The notes beneath the pieces were generated by a model. The model did no database searches. It had not been told where the DNA came from and worked only from the letters and a program-made list of their open reading frames with translations. From contig JAQYCV010000044.1 in assembly GCA_028724525.1 (NCBI GenBank), positions 1 through 64,000 on the forward strand: a DNA stretch of 64,000 nucleotides. Reading direction: 5' to 3'. This document shows, piece after piece, positions 30,807 to 41,255 of this stretch. Numbering within the stretch: the first letter of the stretch is position 1; the number at the start of each line of letters is the position of its first letter. This DNA comes from Clostridiales bacterium (GTDB taxonomy: Bacteria; Bacillota; Clostridia; Saccharofermentanales; DTU023). Made by a program: the position numbers and the translations under genes.

Positions 30807-32768
30807 ATGTTTAAATTATCCGACAGCTTATTCTTTCGTAGGATTATCAGTATCCTCATCTTGTCGCTCCTTGTCTGGGCCTTGGCTACTAATGCCCTCT
30901 TCACTATGATCTCCCGCCCCCTTCTAGTCGCCAACCGATCTAAGGACCTCTTTCCCCAGGCTCACTGGATTGCCGAGCAGGCAGGACCCTATTTTCTCAA
31001 AGAGGATGAGCTCGTGGAAAATATGGTGAACATTTCCTACAATTTTTTTAATGTTTGGACTATTGTGAATTTTGCGGACGGTCGCAGCTTAGCCACCCCC
31101 CTGCCCGATAAATTAAGCCAAGAAGTTAAAGACAATATTCTTGAACAGGCTCTCTACCTCAACCAGGACTATCTGGATAGCTTCCCCGCCCAGGGACTAG
31201 ATGAAGCAGGCTATGCTTTGGAAGACGGCATACAGGCAGAGGATCCCAAGCTTCAAGAGTTTCTCCAGGGCAAGCACGGCACTATTGTGCTGAAATCAAC
31301 GAATGATGAGTATCTCTTTGTCCTGGTCCCCATCTACTCTCAAGAGTTTAGCCAGCTCAGCCGCAGGCCCTTAGGGACAGTCATCATGATCCAGCCCCTG
31401 GCAGAATTTAACCTCTCGATTTCCAGCCTCAATCTTTCGCTTTTTTTGGCCTCTGTTGGCTGCGGTCTTCTTCTCCTTCTTCCCGCGGTTTATTCGACCC
31501 GTCGCCTGGTCCAGCCCCTACACAATATCCGCAAAGTGGCCATGTCTATTACCAAGGGGGACTTCAGCCAGAGCGTCAGTTTTAATCCCGATAAGCACGA
31601 TGAAATCACCGATTTAGCTAAGTCTATCAACCACATGAGCGAAAGTTTAAGTCGATCCTTGGCGGCCTTAAATCTCGAACGCAAGCAATTGAAAGAGATT
31701 GTGGACGGGATCAGCGAGGGAATTATTGCGGTAGACAACACCGGTAAGATTACGCAAACCAATGAAATTATCTGGGAACTCTTCCAGCGCAACAAAGACT
31801 TCTACACCGCCGAGGACTTGGTTGCTTCAGTCGGCCTTGAGCCCCTCTTCCGCTTGTGTTTAGACCAAGGCCAGGAGGTCAGTGAGCATATTCAATTAGG
31901 GGACGACAAAAAGATCATCCAAGCATCGATTAACCCTATTTTTGACCACAAGCATAACGTGTCTGCCGCCGTCGGCCTCTTCCGAGATGTAACCAAGAGC
32001 ACCCGGCTGGAACAAACGCGGAGAGACTATATCGCTAATGTTTCACATGAACTTCGCACTCCAATCACAGCCATGCGGGCCCTGATTGAACCCCTCCGTG
32101 ATGGCATGGTCAAAAGTGAGGAAGACAAGCAACGCTACTATGACATTATCCTGCACGAGACTCTACGCCTGTCACGCTTGATTGACGATATGTTAGAGCT
32201 ATCCCGCCTGCAGTCCGGAACAAGTTTTATTGAACAGGGACCCATTAACTTAAAAATCTTTTTAGACCATCTCGCGCCCCAGATGGACCTCATGACGCAA
32301 GAAAAATCTATTCAATTCCAAGTCCAAGGCATGGACCAGGACCTGGCGACCATTTGGGGTAATGAGGACCGCATCGAACAAATTCTCCTGACCTATCTCG
32401 ATAATGCTTTAAAGTTTACCCCTGAAGGGGGTTTGATTATTCTCAGAGCCAGACCGACTCCCCAGAAAATGTTCCTGGAAATTGAAGACAATGGCGCCGG
32501 CATTGCCCCCGAAGATATTCCTTATGTGTTTGAACGCTTCTACAAGGCTGATAAAGCCCATAATGAAGCCGGGACAGGACTGGGCCTCTCCATAGCCAAG
32601 GCCCTGGCAGAACAGCTTAAAATGACCGTTTCCGTGCGTTCTACCCAGGGTCAGGGGGCTGTCTTCAGCTTAGGTATTCAATATGCCGCCGACGTCATGC
32701 AAAAAGAGACGCATATGAAGGAAGTCTTTGATTTTTCAGATGCAGAGACAGGAGAAACAAATGACTGA
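30807..32768 (+). CDS. PAS- and HAMP-containing sensor histidine kinase
   Basis: 653-aa membrane sensor kinase. Transmembrane helix ~12-33, an extracytoplasmic domain (~35-205), a second helix ~210-231, HAMP (~233-285), a PAS-like domain (~290-400), the dimerisation/phosphoacceptor domain with H-box NVSHELRTPITAMRA, and the ATPase domain with N-box DNALKFTP, G1 DNGAGIAPED, F-box FERFYKAD and G2 GTGLGLSIAKALAEQ. It is the partner of the response regulator 19 bp upstream. Its last 8 bases overlap the start of the pseudouridine synthase gene. Confidence 0.95.
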   Translation: MFKLSDSLFFRRIISILILSLLVWALATNALFTMISRPLLVANRSKDLFPQAHWIAEQAGPYFLKEDELVENMVNISYNFFNVWTIVNFADGRSLATPLPDKLSQEVKDNILEQALYLNQDYLDSFPAQGLDEAGYALEDGIQAEDPKLQEFLQGKHGTIVLKSTNDEYLFVLVPIYSQEFSQLSRRPLGTVIMIQPLAEFNLSISSLNLSLFLASVGCGLLLLLPAVYSTRRLVQPLHNIRKVAMSITKGDFSQSVSFNPDKHDEITDLAKSINHMSESLSRSLAALNLERKQLKEIVDGISEGIIAVDNTGKITQTNEIIWELFQRNKDFYTAEDLVASVGLEPLFRLCLDQGQEVSEHIQLGDDKKIIQASINPIFDHKHNVSAAVGLFRDVTKSTRLEQTRRDYIANVSHELRTPITAMRALIEPLRDGMVKSEEDKQRYYDIILHETLRLSRLIDDMLELSRLQSGTSFIEQGPINLKIFLDHLAPQMDLMTQEKSIQFQVQGMDQDLATIWGNEDRIEQILLTYLDNALKFTPEGGLIILRARPTPQKMFLEIEDNGAGIAPEDIPYVFERFYKADKAHNEAGTGLGLSIAKALAEQLKMTVSVRSTQGQGAVFSLGIQYAADVMQKETHMKEVFDFSDAETGETND

Positions 32769-33510
32769 GGAAAGCATGAGACTGAATCGCTTTCTTTCTG
32801 ATGCCGGCTTTTGTAGCCGCCGGGAAGGTGACCGTCTGATTGAAGCAGGCCGGGTAAGAGTCAATGGCCAGGTAGCCATCTTAGGGCAAAAAATTCAGCC
32901 AGGTCAGGATGAAATTCAAGTAGACGGCCAATTGGTTTTAGCACGATCTCCGGAGGAAGAGTATGTCTACCTCGCCCTCAATAAGCCGCAGGGTATTACC
33001 TGCACCTCTGACCATCGTCGCCGAGATAATATTATTGATTATCTCAATTATCCCAAGCGGGTCTTCCACATCGGCCGCCTAGACCGGGATTCCGAGGGCC
33101 TTATCTTATTAACAGACGATGGCTCTATCGTCAATAAAATCTTGCGGGCCCAAAACCGGCATGAGAAGGAATATTTGGTCGAGCTTGACAAAGACTATGA
33201 CCAAGACTTCGTCCGCCAAATGCAGCAAGGGGTTCATATTTTAGGCCAGACCACCCTACCGACCAAAGTCAAGCCCCTATCTTCCCGTTGCTTTCGTTTA
33301 GTCTTGCGGCAAGGCCTCAATAGGCAAATCCGCCGCATGTGCGAAGCCCTGGGTTACCAGGTTGTCTATCTACAAAGGCGGCGGATTATGAATATTGATT
33401 TAGGCAATCTAGCCTTAGGCCACTACAGGGAACTAACCCCCAAGGAAGTAAGAGACCTCAAGTCCCTGCTCAAAGATAGCCAATCTGATCCTGGACCTCC
33501 TAGATATTAG
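32761..33510 (+). CDS. S4-domain pseudouridine synthase (RluB/RluF family)
   Basis: 249-aa RsuA/RluB/RluF-family enzyme for rRNA. The N-terminal S4 RNA-binding domain is LNRFLSDAGFCSRREGDRLI, the catalytic Asp is in HIGRLDRDSEGLILLTDDG, and the C-terminal motif is LRQGLNRQIRRMCEALGY. The RLDRDS and NRQIRRM forms favour the RluF/RluB side rather than 16S RsuA. I chose the ATG at 32761 because GGAG lies 5 bases upstream; the longer frame from 32728 lies inside the kinase gene. It ends convergent with dCMP deaminase, overlapping 11 bp. Confidence 0.93.
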   Translation: MTEESMRLNRFLSDAGFCSRREGDRLIEAGRVRVNGQVAILGQKIQPGQDEIQVDGQLVLARSPEEEYVYLALNKPQGITCTSDHRRRDNIIDYLNYPKRVFHIGRLDRDSEGLILLTDDGSIVNKILRAQNRHEKEYLVELDKDYDQDFVRQMQQGVHILGQTTLPTKVKPLSSRCFRLVLRQGLNRQIRRMCEALGYQVVYLQRRRIMNIDLGNLALGHYRELTPKEVRDLKSLLKDSQSDPGPPRY

Positions 33511-33997
33511 CAGGATCGTAGGATAATTCTAAGCTGGCAATATCGGGCTGGAGGGCAGTATATTTGACTCCAGCAGCATCCATCATGCGCTTTGAGGCTT
33601 TGATTTGATCAGATGCGGCATACTTGTCTGACAGGTAAATGACTTCCTTGATGCCAGACTGAATAATAGCCTTCGTACATTCATTACACGGGAAAAGCGC
33701 TACATAAATACGGCAGTCCTTCATCTTGGGGCTAGAGGCATTTAAGATGGCATTGAGCTCCGCATGGCAGACATAGGGGTATTTGGTATCAAGGTAATCC
33801 CCCTCCCTAGCCCAGGGGAAATCATCGTCTGAACAGCCTAGAGGCATACCGTTATAACCCACAGACACAATTTTATTATCCTGATCGACAATACAGGCCC
33901 CTACCTGGGTACCCGGGTCCTTCGATCGCTTAGCGGCTAAAAGGGCAATTCCCATAAAAAAATCGTGCCAAGATAAATAGTCACTACGTTTATTCAT
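33500..33997 (-). CDS. Deoxycytidylate (dCMP) deaminase, ComEB-like
   Basis: 165-aa zinc deaminase converting dCMP to dUMP for thymidylate synthesis. Zinc and catalytic motifs are CHAELNAIL and PCNECTKAIIQ; the N-terminal DFFMGIALLAAKRSKDPGTQVGA region is typical for the family. I chose ATG 33997 (MNKRSDYLSW) because GGAG lies 7 bases before it, and it overlaps the yfhO stop by 8 bp; an upstream in-frame extension lies inside yfhO and looks unconserved. Confidence 0.94.
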   Translation of the reverse strand: MNKRSDYLSWHDFFMGIALLAAKRSKDPGTQVGACIVDQDNKIVSVGYNGMPLGCSDDDFPWAREGDYLDTKYPYVCHAELNAILNASSPKMKDCRIYVALFPCNECTKAIIQSGIKEVIYLSDKYAASDQIKASKRMMDAAGVKYTALQPDIASLELSYDPANI

Positions 33998-36932
33998 GAT
34001 GATCTCCATCCTCCACTTGAGTATTGTCTTGTTCTGGCTTGTCGCCGTCCTCCTCTGCCTCTTTGTCAGCAGCAGAAAAATGTTGAGGCCAGTCGGCATC
34101 CAAACTGGGGTCGCTGGTTTGGTCAAGACTCAGGCCAGCATTCTCTGAAGCTGCCACCTGTACAGGCCGCCGGCGCTTAAGAGTCAGATAATCCAAGACT
34201 AGCATGCCTAGGGTGAAGATGAGGGCAGCCGCGCTGATCCAAGCGCCTGTGCTAAAACCAGGTGGCGTAAATTTCAGGACTAATTCATGAGAGCCCGCAG
34301 GCACAGGCACCGCCAAGAAGGCATTGTAAGCTACATAAATGGGAACGGCTTGCCCATCCAGACTTGCCTGCCAACCCGGATTATCTGTAGTGGAAATAAA
34401 GACCAAACCCGGCTCAGGATCTTCAGTCTTCACTTTTAAAGAGTTGCTCGTGTAAGACACAAGCTGGCTTTTGCGGTCATGCAAGGCGTCCATTCCCTTG
34501 GCATAAACGGCTTCATCTAGGCGCACCACTTGGAAGTTGAGGTCGCCACTGCCATCCACGCTCTCACTGCTCGATAAATCAAACTGGAGCTTCCAGTCTG
34601 TCCCCTCCTCCAAATAGCCCAATTCACTAATACCTTGGGACTTGCGACCCACTCGGGTAATGGATTGGTCAGCTTCCAGAAGATTAATTTCACGCAGGCT
34701 GAGGCCGGTAAGATTCCAGTCGATATAGTAATAGCCACTCTCTTCAACCTTGAAGGGCTGGGTAAAAATCGCATTATATAGGCCATCCCGGGTCAGATGG
34801 ACAGAAGAGCCTTGCTGGCTGACCGTTAGGCCATCAGCTGTGAAACTGTTGTCGTCGAAAACCATAGGTAGGAAAACCTTCTGGTCACGCAAGCCGGTCA
34901 GGTCGTTAAACATACGGCTATGGTACTCAAAAGCAGGGACGTAACCGACACTAATGCTTTGATCTTCCGGCATCTTTTGACCCAGAACTTGATTAAGCTC
35001 AAAGGGGGCGGCATCCGCTAAGAAGGCAATGGGTAAGGCCTGGCGATTCTCCCACACTTGTATGGGCCCATCTGTCAAGACCTGTTCATAAAGGCCATCT
35101 TTAATCTGGGCACCATCTCGGTGGACAACATAGCGCAAGCCCAGGAGGGAATCAATGACGGGGTTTCCACCCGTATATTGATAGCTGTTGATCCCATTAT
35201 TGGCGTAGCCCAGCTTGCCCATGTATTTTACTGGATCATGAGGCACTGTCGAGGAAAAGATAGTTAAACCGTTGGACCGATAAAGCATGGCATCATTGAC
35301 ACACTTGTCCGGCTTAATCTCCAGCCGCACCAGCTGGTCGGGATCCGCTTCTTGCAATTGGGCCAGGGTCTTTCGTAGCTTACCCGTCTCTTCCCCTTGG
35401 CTATAGCCCTCTCGAAAGCCAAAATACTCTGCCTGCTCAAATTTATCGACAGAAACAAAGGCGTTAAAGCTGAGTTCCAGGATCATAACAAGCAAAATTA
35501 GATAGGAAACCGTTTGAAGCTGCTTGCGCTTAGCCAGGGGGCTGAGTCCTCTCTGACCGGCATGCGGCCTGCCTTGTCTGGTGAAACGTGCAAAAAGCAG
35601 GCCATAAACCAGCAAGAGAAGGATGGCCACATAAACAGATAGCTGGTCAAAGTTTCGATTATCCAGCTTCTGCAGGATCAGAAAGAGGATAGCGTAGAGC
35701 CCACTCACTTGGAGGAGGAAGTCATAAGAGAATTCCCGCAGGCGAGGCAAGGCATCATAAGCCAGGAAGATCAAGTAGAAGACCAGGACAAAAGAATTGC
35801 GGTAGGGCAGCTGGTTGGGAAAGTGCAAACCGTGCCAAAGGAAATTCAAAACATTATTGTTAAGGCTGGCAAAGAGGAAAATCAGTAAAGCAAAAGAACT
35901 GAGCTTTTGCTTCCATTTGAGGCTCCTAGACTTCAGCAAGGCCAAAAGGAGAATCAGGATAAAGGTCCCACAGAAAAGGTTGGCCATGCCGGATCGTACG
36001 GAAACGCTAGAAAAAGGAATGAGACGCGAAAGGAAATCGAGGTCCGCAAACTTCATGCTGTAGTCAGATGGAAAGCTATCCCCTACAGCGGACGTCAGCC
36101 CCATGGCTTTAAGGGTAGGATAGAGGGTAATGGCACTCAAAGCTAGTCCAAAGATCGTAGCAATACCCACCCTGACAAAAGTCAATAATTTATCCATCGG
36201 CTTAGCCGAATGTTCACGTGAGAGGAGGACAAAGAAGAAAAAGAACATAAAAACACAGACAAAAAACCCTGTGTAAAAGTTACTGATAAGGGTTAAGGCT
36301 AAAAGCAGAATATAGGGGCTATAAACTTGCTCCCGCATCAGCTTAGTCATACTCCAGGCCAGAAGAGGCAGACAGTAGAGACTATCCAGCCACATGATAT
36401 TGAAAAAATAAGCCATGCTATAGCCGCTCAAGGCATAGGCCACAGCAAAACCCAGGGCCAAAGGCCCATCTCGATGGTAGTAATCTCTCAGGAAAAAGTG
36501 GCAACTGGCACCCGCTAAGCCAATCTTTAAGAGTACCAAGCTTAGGACCAGTTCAGAAAGTAGCTGGTCAGGAAAGATCAAAGCAAGAAAGTTCAGAGGG
36601 GAGGCAAGATAATAAGCGTAAAGTGCATAAAAGTTGACACCCAAGCCCCCAGACCAGGAAAAGAACCAAGAATCGCCAGTCAAAAGTTTTTGGCGGAAGT
36701 CACTGAGAAAAGGCGCATATTGGTGAAAAAGATCGACCGTCAGAATATGGTGCTGACCAAAAGGATAAACACCTTGGATGCCAAAGGCGAAAAACATGAC
36801 GACCAGGGGGATAAAAAAAGCTAAGAGACTTCTCTGCCGGGACTTCCTCCGGCTAAGCGCTAGCAAATCATCATAATGGTCTGCTTGTTGAGCCACTGGT
36901 AAAGGGGACGAAGCCATACGTGTATCTTGCAT
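33990..36932 (-). CDS. YfhO-family integral membrane protein
   Basis: 980-aa membrane protein of the YfhO family, GT-C-fold-like proteins linked in Gram-positive bacteria to glycosylation of lipoteichoic acid or other surface polymers. About 12 or more helices occupy residues ~35-500, an extracytoplasmic domain follows (~510-890), then a final helix near 900-925 (ISAAALIFTLGMLVLDYLTL) and an acidic cytoplasmic tail. The early loop YPFGQHHILTVDLFHQYAPFL carries the family-typical acidic residue. I chose ATG 36932 because GGAAG is just upstream; an in-frame ATG at 36992 would lie in the RNase P RNA. The gene directly follows rnpB. Confidence 0.88.
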   Translation of the reverse strand: MQDTRMASSPLPVAQQADHYDDLLALSRRKSRQRSLLAFFIPLVVMFFAFGIQGVYPFGQHHILTVDLFHQYAPFLSDFRQKLLTGDSWFFSWSGGLGVNFYALYAYYLASPLNFLALIFPDQLLSELVLSLVLLKIGLAGASCHFFLRDYYHRDGPLALGFAVAYALSGYSMAYFFNIMWLDSLYCLPLLAWSMTKLMREQVYSPYILLLALTLISNFYTGFFVCVFMFFFFFVLLSREHSAKPMDKLLTFVRVGIATIFGLALSAITLYPTLKAMGLTSAVGDSFPSDYSMKFADLDFLSRLIPFSSVSVRSGMANLFCGTFILILLLALLKSRSLKWKQKLSSFALLIFLFASLNNNVLNFLWHGLHFPNQLPYRNSFVLVFYLIFLAYDALPRLREFSYDFLLQVSGLYAILFLILQKLDNRNFDQLSVYVAILLLLVYGLLFARFTRQGRPHAGQRGLSPLAKRKQLQTVSYLILLVMILELSFNAFVSVDKFEQAEYFGFREGYSQGEETGKLRKTLAQLQEADPDQLVRLEIKPDKCVNDAMLYRSNGLTIFSSTVPHDPVKYMGKLGYANNGINSYQYTGGNPVIDSLLGLRYVVHRDGAQIKDGLYEQVLTDGPIQVWENRQALPIAFLADAAPFELNQVLGQKMPEDQSISVGYVPAFEYHSRMFNDLTGLRDQKVFLPMVFDDNSFTADGLTVSQQGSSVHLTRDGLYNAIFTQPFKVEESGYYYIDWNLTGLSLREINLLEADQSITRVGRKSQGISELGYLEEGTDWKLQFDLSSSESVDGSGDLNFQVVRLDEAVYAKGMDALHDRKSQLVSYTSNSLKVKTEDPEPGLVFISTTDNPGWQASLDGQAVPIYVAYNAFLAVPVPAGSHELVLKFTPPGFSTGAWISAAALIFTLGMLVLDYLTLKRRRPVQVAASENAGLSLDQTSDPSLDADWPQHFSAADKEAEEDGDKPEQDNTQVEDGDHHE

Positions 36933-36954
36933 ACTATCTTCCTTAAAAAGTAAT

Positions 36955-37302
36955 TCCGAGTAAACCTGTAAGCCGGGTTCTGTCTTGGGCAATCATCTAT
37001 CTAGGCCGAGGTTTTCACCCCGGCTCCAGCCACCTCCTTGAGACCTGCGGACCACAGTATATGTCTCGCCACGGTGTTGCTCCAGGTGGGGTTTGCAGGG
37101 CCAAGCTGTCTCCAGCTTGCCGGTGAGCTCTTACCTCACCATTTCACCCTTACCAGATCCAAGACCTGGCGGTATCTTTCTGTTGCACTTTCCTTAAAGT
37201 TGCCTTCACCGGGAGTTACCCGGCACCCTTGTCCTATGGAGCCCGGACTTTCCTCACGGCCAAGCTTTCGCTTGAGCCCCGCGATTGCCCGGTAAACTCG
37301 GA
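36955..37302 (-). ncRNA. rnpB: RNase P RNA (A-type)
   Basis: Catalytic RNA of RNase P, which trims tRNA 5' ends. On the minus strand the 5' end CGAGTTTACC (37292-37301) pairs with the 3' end GGTTTACTCG (P1). Conserved blocks are present in order: GAGGAAAGTCCGGGCTCC, AGTGCAACAGAAAGATACCGCC, GGTAAGGGTGAAATGGTGAGGTAAGAGCTCACC, GCAAACCCCACCTGGAGCAA, and the terminal AGATGATTGCC...GACAGAACCCGGCTTA. The block pattern matches the ancestral A-type rather than the Bacillus B-type. No terminator follows; yfhO starts about 23 bases downstream. Confidence 0.96.
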
Positions 37303-37310
37303 ATGTATCC

Positions 37311-37340
37311 ATTATAAGATACGAGGAGGAAGGAGGTCTA
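37311..37340 (-). promoter_or_regulatory. Promoter of rnpB
   Basis: On the minus strand a perfect TATAAT (37311-37316) lies 9 bases before the mature 5' end of RNase P RNA, with a TAGACC -35-like element (37335-37340) at an 18-bp spacing. Both lie over the last codons of trmK. Confidence 0.65.
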
Positions 37341-38022
37341 GGATTTCTTGATAAACAGGGGCATAAGCGGGATCCTTACGGCGCCTTTTACCATACACCC
37401 GAGCCAAATAAGCCAGCCAAGCGTAAAGAAGACCAGGGTCTTTTTGCAGATAGTCTTTGTAAATTGGACTATCGGCCATCCAGGCTTCGCCAATGGCCGC
37501 CTCAGCCAGACTCAAATCCCGCTTTTCCCCTCCCCTCCTCAAGTAAAAAATGCTGTAGGTCCGGCCGCGGTCTTGAACCAGGCTTTCTTCAATGATCATA
37601 GCCTGGCCCGCCAGATAGCGACGAAGGACTTCCCGATTCCAGGTAGGCTGAAGACAAATTGTATAATCCTGGCTGAGATCAAGACTTTGGAGAATAGACC
37701 GTATCTCATAGGCCCCCATGCCAGCTATTACAATCGTGTCGCCGGCCTGAGCCTCTTGACCCGCAAAGCCATCTCCCAAGAGCAAGGTCACCTGGTCTGG
37801 CCCCAGGCCGTAGGCGCAAGCCAACTTCTGGGCCTCGGCCAAAGGCTTGGCCCGAAGATCAGTCAAGATCGCCTCTTGACAGGCCCCCGTGAGATACATA
37901 TGAACGCCCAGATAGCCATGGTCACAGCCAATATCCCAAAGACGACCGCAAGGGCTGATCAAATCCTTGATGTGCTGGAGCCGAGGCATGAGTTTGGGCG
38001 GCCTGGTCAAGTTCTCACTCAT
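37312..38022 (-). CDS. trmK: tRNA (adenine(22)-N1)-methyltransferase
   Basis: 236-aa class I SAM methyltransferase making m1A22 in tRNA. The SAM-binding motif is LWDIGCDHGYLGVHMYLTG, and the TIVIAGMGAYEIRSIL segment is the family's catalytic-site region. The gene lies directly downstream of rpoD, the usual clostridial/bacillar order (dnaG-rpoD-trmK). Its 3' end overlaps the rnpB promoter. Confidence 0.92.
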   Translation of the reverse strand: MSENLTRPPKLMPRLQHIKDLISPCGRLWDIGCDHGYLGVHMYLTGACQEAILTDLRAKPLAEAQKLACAYGLGPDQVTLLLGDGFAGQEAQAGDTIVIAGMGAYEIRSILQSLDLSQDYTICLQPTWNREVLRRYLAGQAMIIEESLVQDRGRTYSIFYLRRGGEKRDLSLAEAAIGEAWMADSPIYKDYLQKDPGLLYAWLAYLARVYGKRRRKDPAYAPVYQEILDLLPPRIL

Positions 38023-38039
38023 CGTAGGTCTAACCGAGA

Positions 38040-39341
38040 TTAGTCTAAATAATCCTTGAGCTTACGGCTCCGGTTGGGATGACGCAGCTTACGCAAGGCC
38101 TTTGCTTCGATCTGCCTGATACGTTCACGCGTGACATTAAACTCCCGCCCAACTTCTTCTAGGGTTCTAGTCCGGCCATCTTCCAAGCCAAAACGTAATT
38201 TTAAGACCTCTTCTTCCCTGGGGGTGAGTTCCTTGAGGACCTCAAAGAGCTGTTCCCGCAAGAGCGTATAAGAAGCTTGCTCAGCCGGAGATTGGGCATC
38301 TTCATCTTCAATAAAGTCCCCTAATTGACTATCCTCTTCTTCACCAATGGGCTTTTCTAGCGAGACAGGGATCTGGGAGATCTTTTGAATCTCTCGGACA
38401 CGGTCAACTGAAATACCCATGCGTTCGGCAATCTCTTCTGGCTCCGGCTCCCGACCCAGTTCTTGCAATAATTGTCTTTGATGGCGAACAAGCTTGTTAA
38501 TAGTCTCTACCATATGGACAGGAATCCGGATGGTTCGCGCCTGGTCAGCAATAGACCGGGTGATCGCCTGCCGGATCCACCAAGTTGCATAGGTGGAAAA
38601 TTTAAAGCCCTTGTGATAGTCAAATTTATCAACCGCTTTGATAAGGCCTAGGTTGCCTTCTTGGATCAGATCCAGGAATTGCAGGCCCCTCCCTGTATAG
38701 CGTTTGGCAATAGATACGACCAGGCGGAGGTTGGCCTCCGTCAAATGCTGCTTAGCTTCTTCATCTCCAGCAGACATACGGGCAGCCAATTCTCTCTCTT
38801 CATCTGCAGTCAGAAGATCCACTTTACCGATTTCCTTGAGATACATGCGGACGGGGTCGTCAACCATGATGATGTCATCAACAGTTTGCCTCTTGGGCAT
38901 TTCCCCCGTCGCCTCATCATCTTCCAGAACTGTAATACCCGATTTCTCCAGGCCATCAATGACATCATCTAAAAGCTCTTCATCTAGGTTGAGATCTTCA
39001 AAATAATCGAGTACTTCTTGCTGGGGGATCTGCTTATTATGTTTTTTGGCACGGGAAATGAGAACATCCATGACTTGCTTAGCCGAAGCCTTGTTAGCAG
39101 TCTGATCTTCAAGGCTGAGGATTTCGTCATCGTCGTCATCCTTCTTGGCCTCATCCAAGGAAGAATCAAGCCCTTTGAACTCATCCCGATTCCGCTTGGG
39201 TCTCTTTTTAACAGGGGGAATATAAATATCTACTCCAGCCACATTGACTGTATCCTGCTTGGTCTCCTCAGTTACTTCCGCCGCATTGGCGTTTTCCTGG
39301 GCCTTTGGGGTCTTGGTCTCATCCGTTTTTTTGCTGGTCAT
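38040..39341 (-). CDS. rpoD: RNA polymerase primary sigma factor (sigma A / RpoD)
   Basis: 433-aa housekeeping sigma factor. Region 1.1-like helices occupy ~85-150. Regions 1.2-2.4 follow: [65 protein letters not shown] core, with the -10-recognition helix. Then come region 3 and region 4 with the helix-turn-helix [30 protein letters not shown]. An acidic, low-complexity N-terminus of ~80 residues precedes them. It overlaps the end of dnaG by 23 bp, the classical macromolecular synthesis operon order. Confidence 0.98.
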   Translation of the reverse strand: MTSKKTDETKTPKAQENANAAEVTEETKQDTVNVAGVDIYIPPVKKRPKRNRDEFKGLDSSLDEAKKDDDDDEILSLEDQTANKASAKQVMDVLISRAKKHNKQIPQQEVLDYFEDLNLDEELLDDVIDGLEKSGITVLEDDEATGEMPKRQTVDDIIMVDDPVRMYLKEIGKVDLLTADEERELAARMSAGDEEAKQHLTEANLRLVVSIAKRYTGRGLQFLDLIQEGNLGLIKAVDKFDYHKGFKFSTYATWWIRQAITRSIADQARTIRIPVHMVETINKLVRHQRQLLQELGREPEPEEIAERMGISVDRVREIQKISQIPVSLEKPIGEEEDSQLGDFIEDEDAQSPAEQASYTLLREQLFEVLKELTPREEEVLKLRFGLEDGRTRTLEEVGREFNVTRERIRQIEAKALRKLRHPNRSRKLKDYLD

Positions 39342-41166
39342 CCTGTACCTCGTTTCGTAATTTGCTCATTGCTAAGTTTAGATTATTTAACTGGTTTAAG
39401 GCCTCTTGCTTGCTAGTGGCATCACTTGCCGCAGCAATATGTTGCAGGGCCTCTTCCCTTTGTTCATTTAAGCGATCTAGGCGGAGGAGGCGCAAAGCTT
39501 CTAAGGCGTAATCCTCGCGCGCCCGTAATTTGGCCTTTGTTAGGCGGGAAAAATAAGGCAAGATAGAAGCTGATAGTTTTTCTCCCGCACCCGCTTGATC
39601 CAGGAGGCTTAAAAAGTCAGGCATCGTAAGCTTTCCTTTATGTCCTAAGGCCAGGGCCTGGGCCATAATATCCCGCATACTAACAGGAAAGTCTTCTGCC
39701 TCTGCCCTTAACTCCGGCCGCATCAATAAACTGTTATCCTCAATAAGTGCATTCAAATAGGTTAAACTGGCCTGATCAAATTCCAGTTGGGCAGAGACTG
39801 GTGACCTTTCTTGAGAGGGCACTGCTTTGGGGCTCGGACCAGCTTCTTTGACCCTCTTCTTTTCAATGACCTGAAGAATGCTAGCTGGTGAAATGGAAAT
39901 TTCTTTGGCCAAGCGGTCTGCATAGAGTTCACGCACAACTGGGCTTGCTTCTTGGGCCAGGAGATCTGTAACTTGCTCTTGATAAGCAAGAATATCTAGG
40001 CTTCCCATACTTGTCGCTGCCGCTTGCTTAGCCAAATAGATCTGATAGTCCAAGGCAGGCAGAGCCTGATTCAGTAAGCCTTGAAAGCGCTCACGCCCAT
40101 TTTCATGGATAAATTCATCAGGGTCCTGGCCATTAGGCATGACTAAAATGCGGCAGTCCACCCCTTCTCTTGTGAGTAGATCTAGGGCTTTGAGGGCCGC
40201 ATTCCGGCCTGCTCCATCGGCATCATAGGCCAAAATGACCTGGTTGCTGTACTGGGCTAAAAGCCGAGCTTGGCTGGGGGTAAGAGCAGTCCCCAGACCC
40301 GCAACCGCATTGGTAAAGCCGGCCTCGTGCAGGGCTATAGTATCTATGTAGCCCTCGGTCAGAATGAGAAAATCCCGGCTGTCCTTGCGAGCAAAATTAA
40401 GGGCATAGAGATATTTACCCTTGTTATAAATGCGTGAATCGGGAGAGTTAATATACTTGGCCTCGCCCTGGCCCATGATACGGCCACCAAAAGCTCTGAG
40501 CCGGCCTAAGTGGTCAAAGACAGGAAACATGACCCGGTCCCGGAAAAAATCATAGGCCTTGCCCCTGCTGGACTTCCGCATTAAACCAAGATCGAGCAGA
40601 ATCTTTTCCGGATAAGTCTTGAGCAAGCTTGAGCTGAGGGCATCCCAGGAGTCTGGTGCATAGCCGACACCAAAGGTCGTCAAGATGGCGGGGCTGAGTC
40701 GGCGTTTGACCTGCATGTAATCTTCCGCCGCCCTTCCCTGGGGAGATTTATAGCTATGATAGAAGAACCGGGCGGCATCTAAAAGGCAGGCTTGCATCTG
40801 CTTATACTCAAGCTGCTTCTTGCGCGCCTCAGGTTCATCTTCCAGGTCCAATTCAATTCCTACTCGCTTGGCCAAGAAGGCAACTGCATCAGGGAAGTTC
40901 AGATTCTCAATCATCTGAATAAATTTAATGACATTGCCGCCAGCGTGGCAGCCAAAGCAATAGAAAAACTGTTTATTGGTGTTGACAGAAAAAGAGGGCG
41001 TTTTTTCACCGTGAAATGGGCATAGGCCAAAAAGATTCTGTCCACCCTTGCGTTCCAAGCGGACATAATCCCCCACAACCGACTCAATACTGTTGCGGGC
41101 AATGACCTCGTCTATAACATTTTGGGGAATAAAGGCCAAAGGCTTACCTTCCTTTTCTAGTGACAT
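39319..41166 (-). CDS. dnaG: DNA primase
   Basis: 615-aa primase that makes RNA primers at the replication fork. The CHC2 zinc ribbon is [13 protein letters not shown]...[10 protein letters not shown] near residues 40-65; the catalytic core and TOPRIM domain include [15 protein letters not shown] and [20 protein letters not shown]. The C-terminal region (~430-615) is the helicase-interacting domain. It begins with an ATG at 41166 preceded by GGAAGG. Confidence 0.98.
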   Translation of the reverse strand: MSLEKEGKPLAFIPQNVIDEVIARNSIESVVGDYVRLERKGGQNLFGLCPFHGEKTPSFSVNTNKQFFYCFGCHAGGNVIKFIQMIENLNFPDAVAFLAKRVGIELDLEDEPEARKKQLEYKQMQACLLDAARFFYHSYKSPQGRAAEDYMQVKRRLSPAILTTFGVGYAPDSWDALSSSLLKTYPEKILLDLGLMRKSSRGKAYDFFRDRVMFPVFDHLGRLRAFGGRIMGQGEAKYINSPDSRIYNKGKYLYALNFARKDSRDFLILTEGYIDTIALHEAGFTNAVAGLGTALTPSQARLLAQYSNQVILAYDADGAGRNAALKALDLLTREGVDCRILVMPNGQDPDEFIHENGRERFQGLLNQALPALDYQIYLAKQAAATSMGSLDILAYQEQVTDLLAQEASPVVRELYADRLAKEISISPASILQVIEKKRVKEAGPSPKAVPSQERSPVSAQLEFDQASLTYLNALIEDNSLLMRPELRAEAEDFPVSMRDIMAQALALGHKGKLTMPDFLSLLDQAGAGEKLSASILPYFSRLTKAKLRAREDYALEALRLLRLDRLNEQREEALQHIAAASDATSKQEALNQLNNLNLAMSKLRNEVQDDQQKNG

Positions 41167-41198
41167 TCTATACTACGGAAAAGCGACATGAATCCCCC

Positions 41199-41230
41199 TA
41201 AAAAAGCTGCCCCGAAATACGAGGCAGCTT
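41199..41230 (-). terminator. Intrinsic terminator after yajC
   Basis: On the minus strand a stem AAGCTGCC / GGCAGCTT followed by TTTTT, between yajC and dnaG. Confidence 0.85.
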
Positions 41231-41255
41231 CCAAAGTTCATAAAGAGAGGAAAAA

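Noticed and set aside
36932-36992. Longer N-terminus of YfhO starting at 36992
   Set aside because: It would place coding sequence in the RNase P RNA 3' end; the ATG at 36932 has its own GGAAG.
37038-37295. 85-aa plus-strand reading frame
   Set aside because: It is antisense to the conserved core of RNase P RNA, with no ribosome-binding site.
37348-38043. 231-aa plus-strand reading frame opposite trmK
   Set aside because: Antisense to a clear methyltransferase; low complexity and no recognisable domain.
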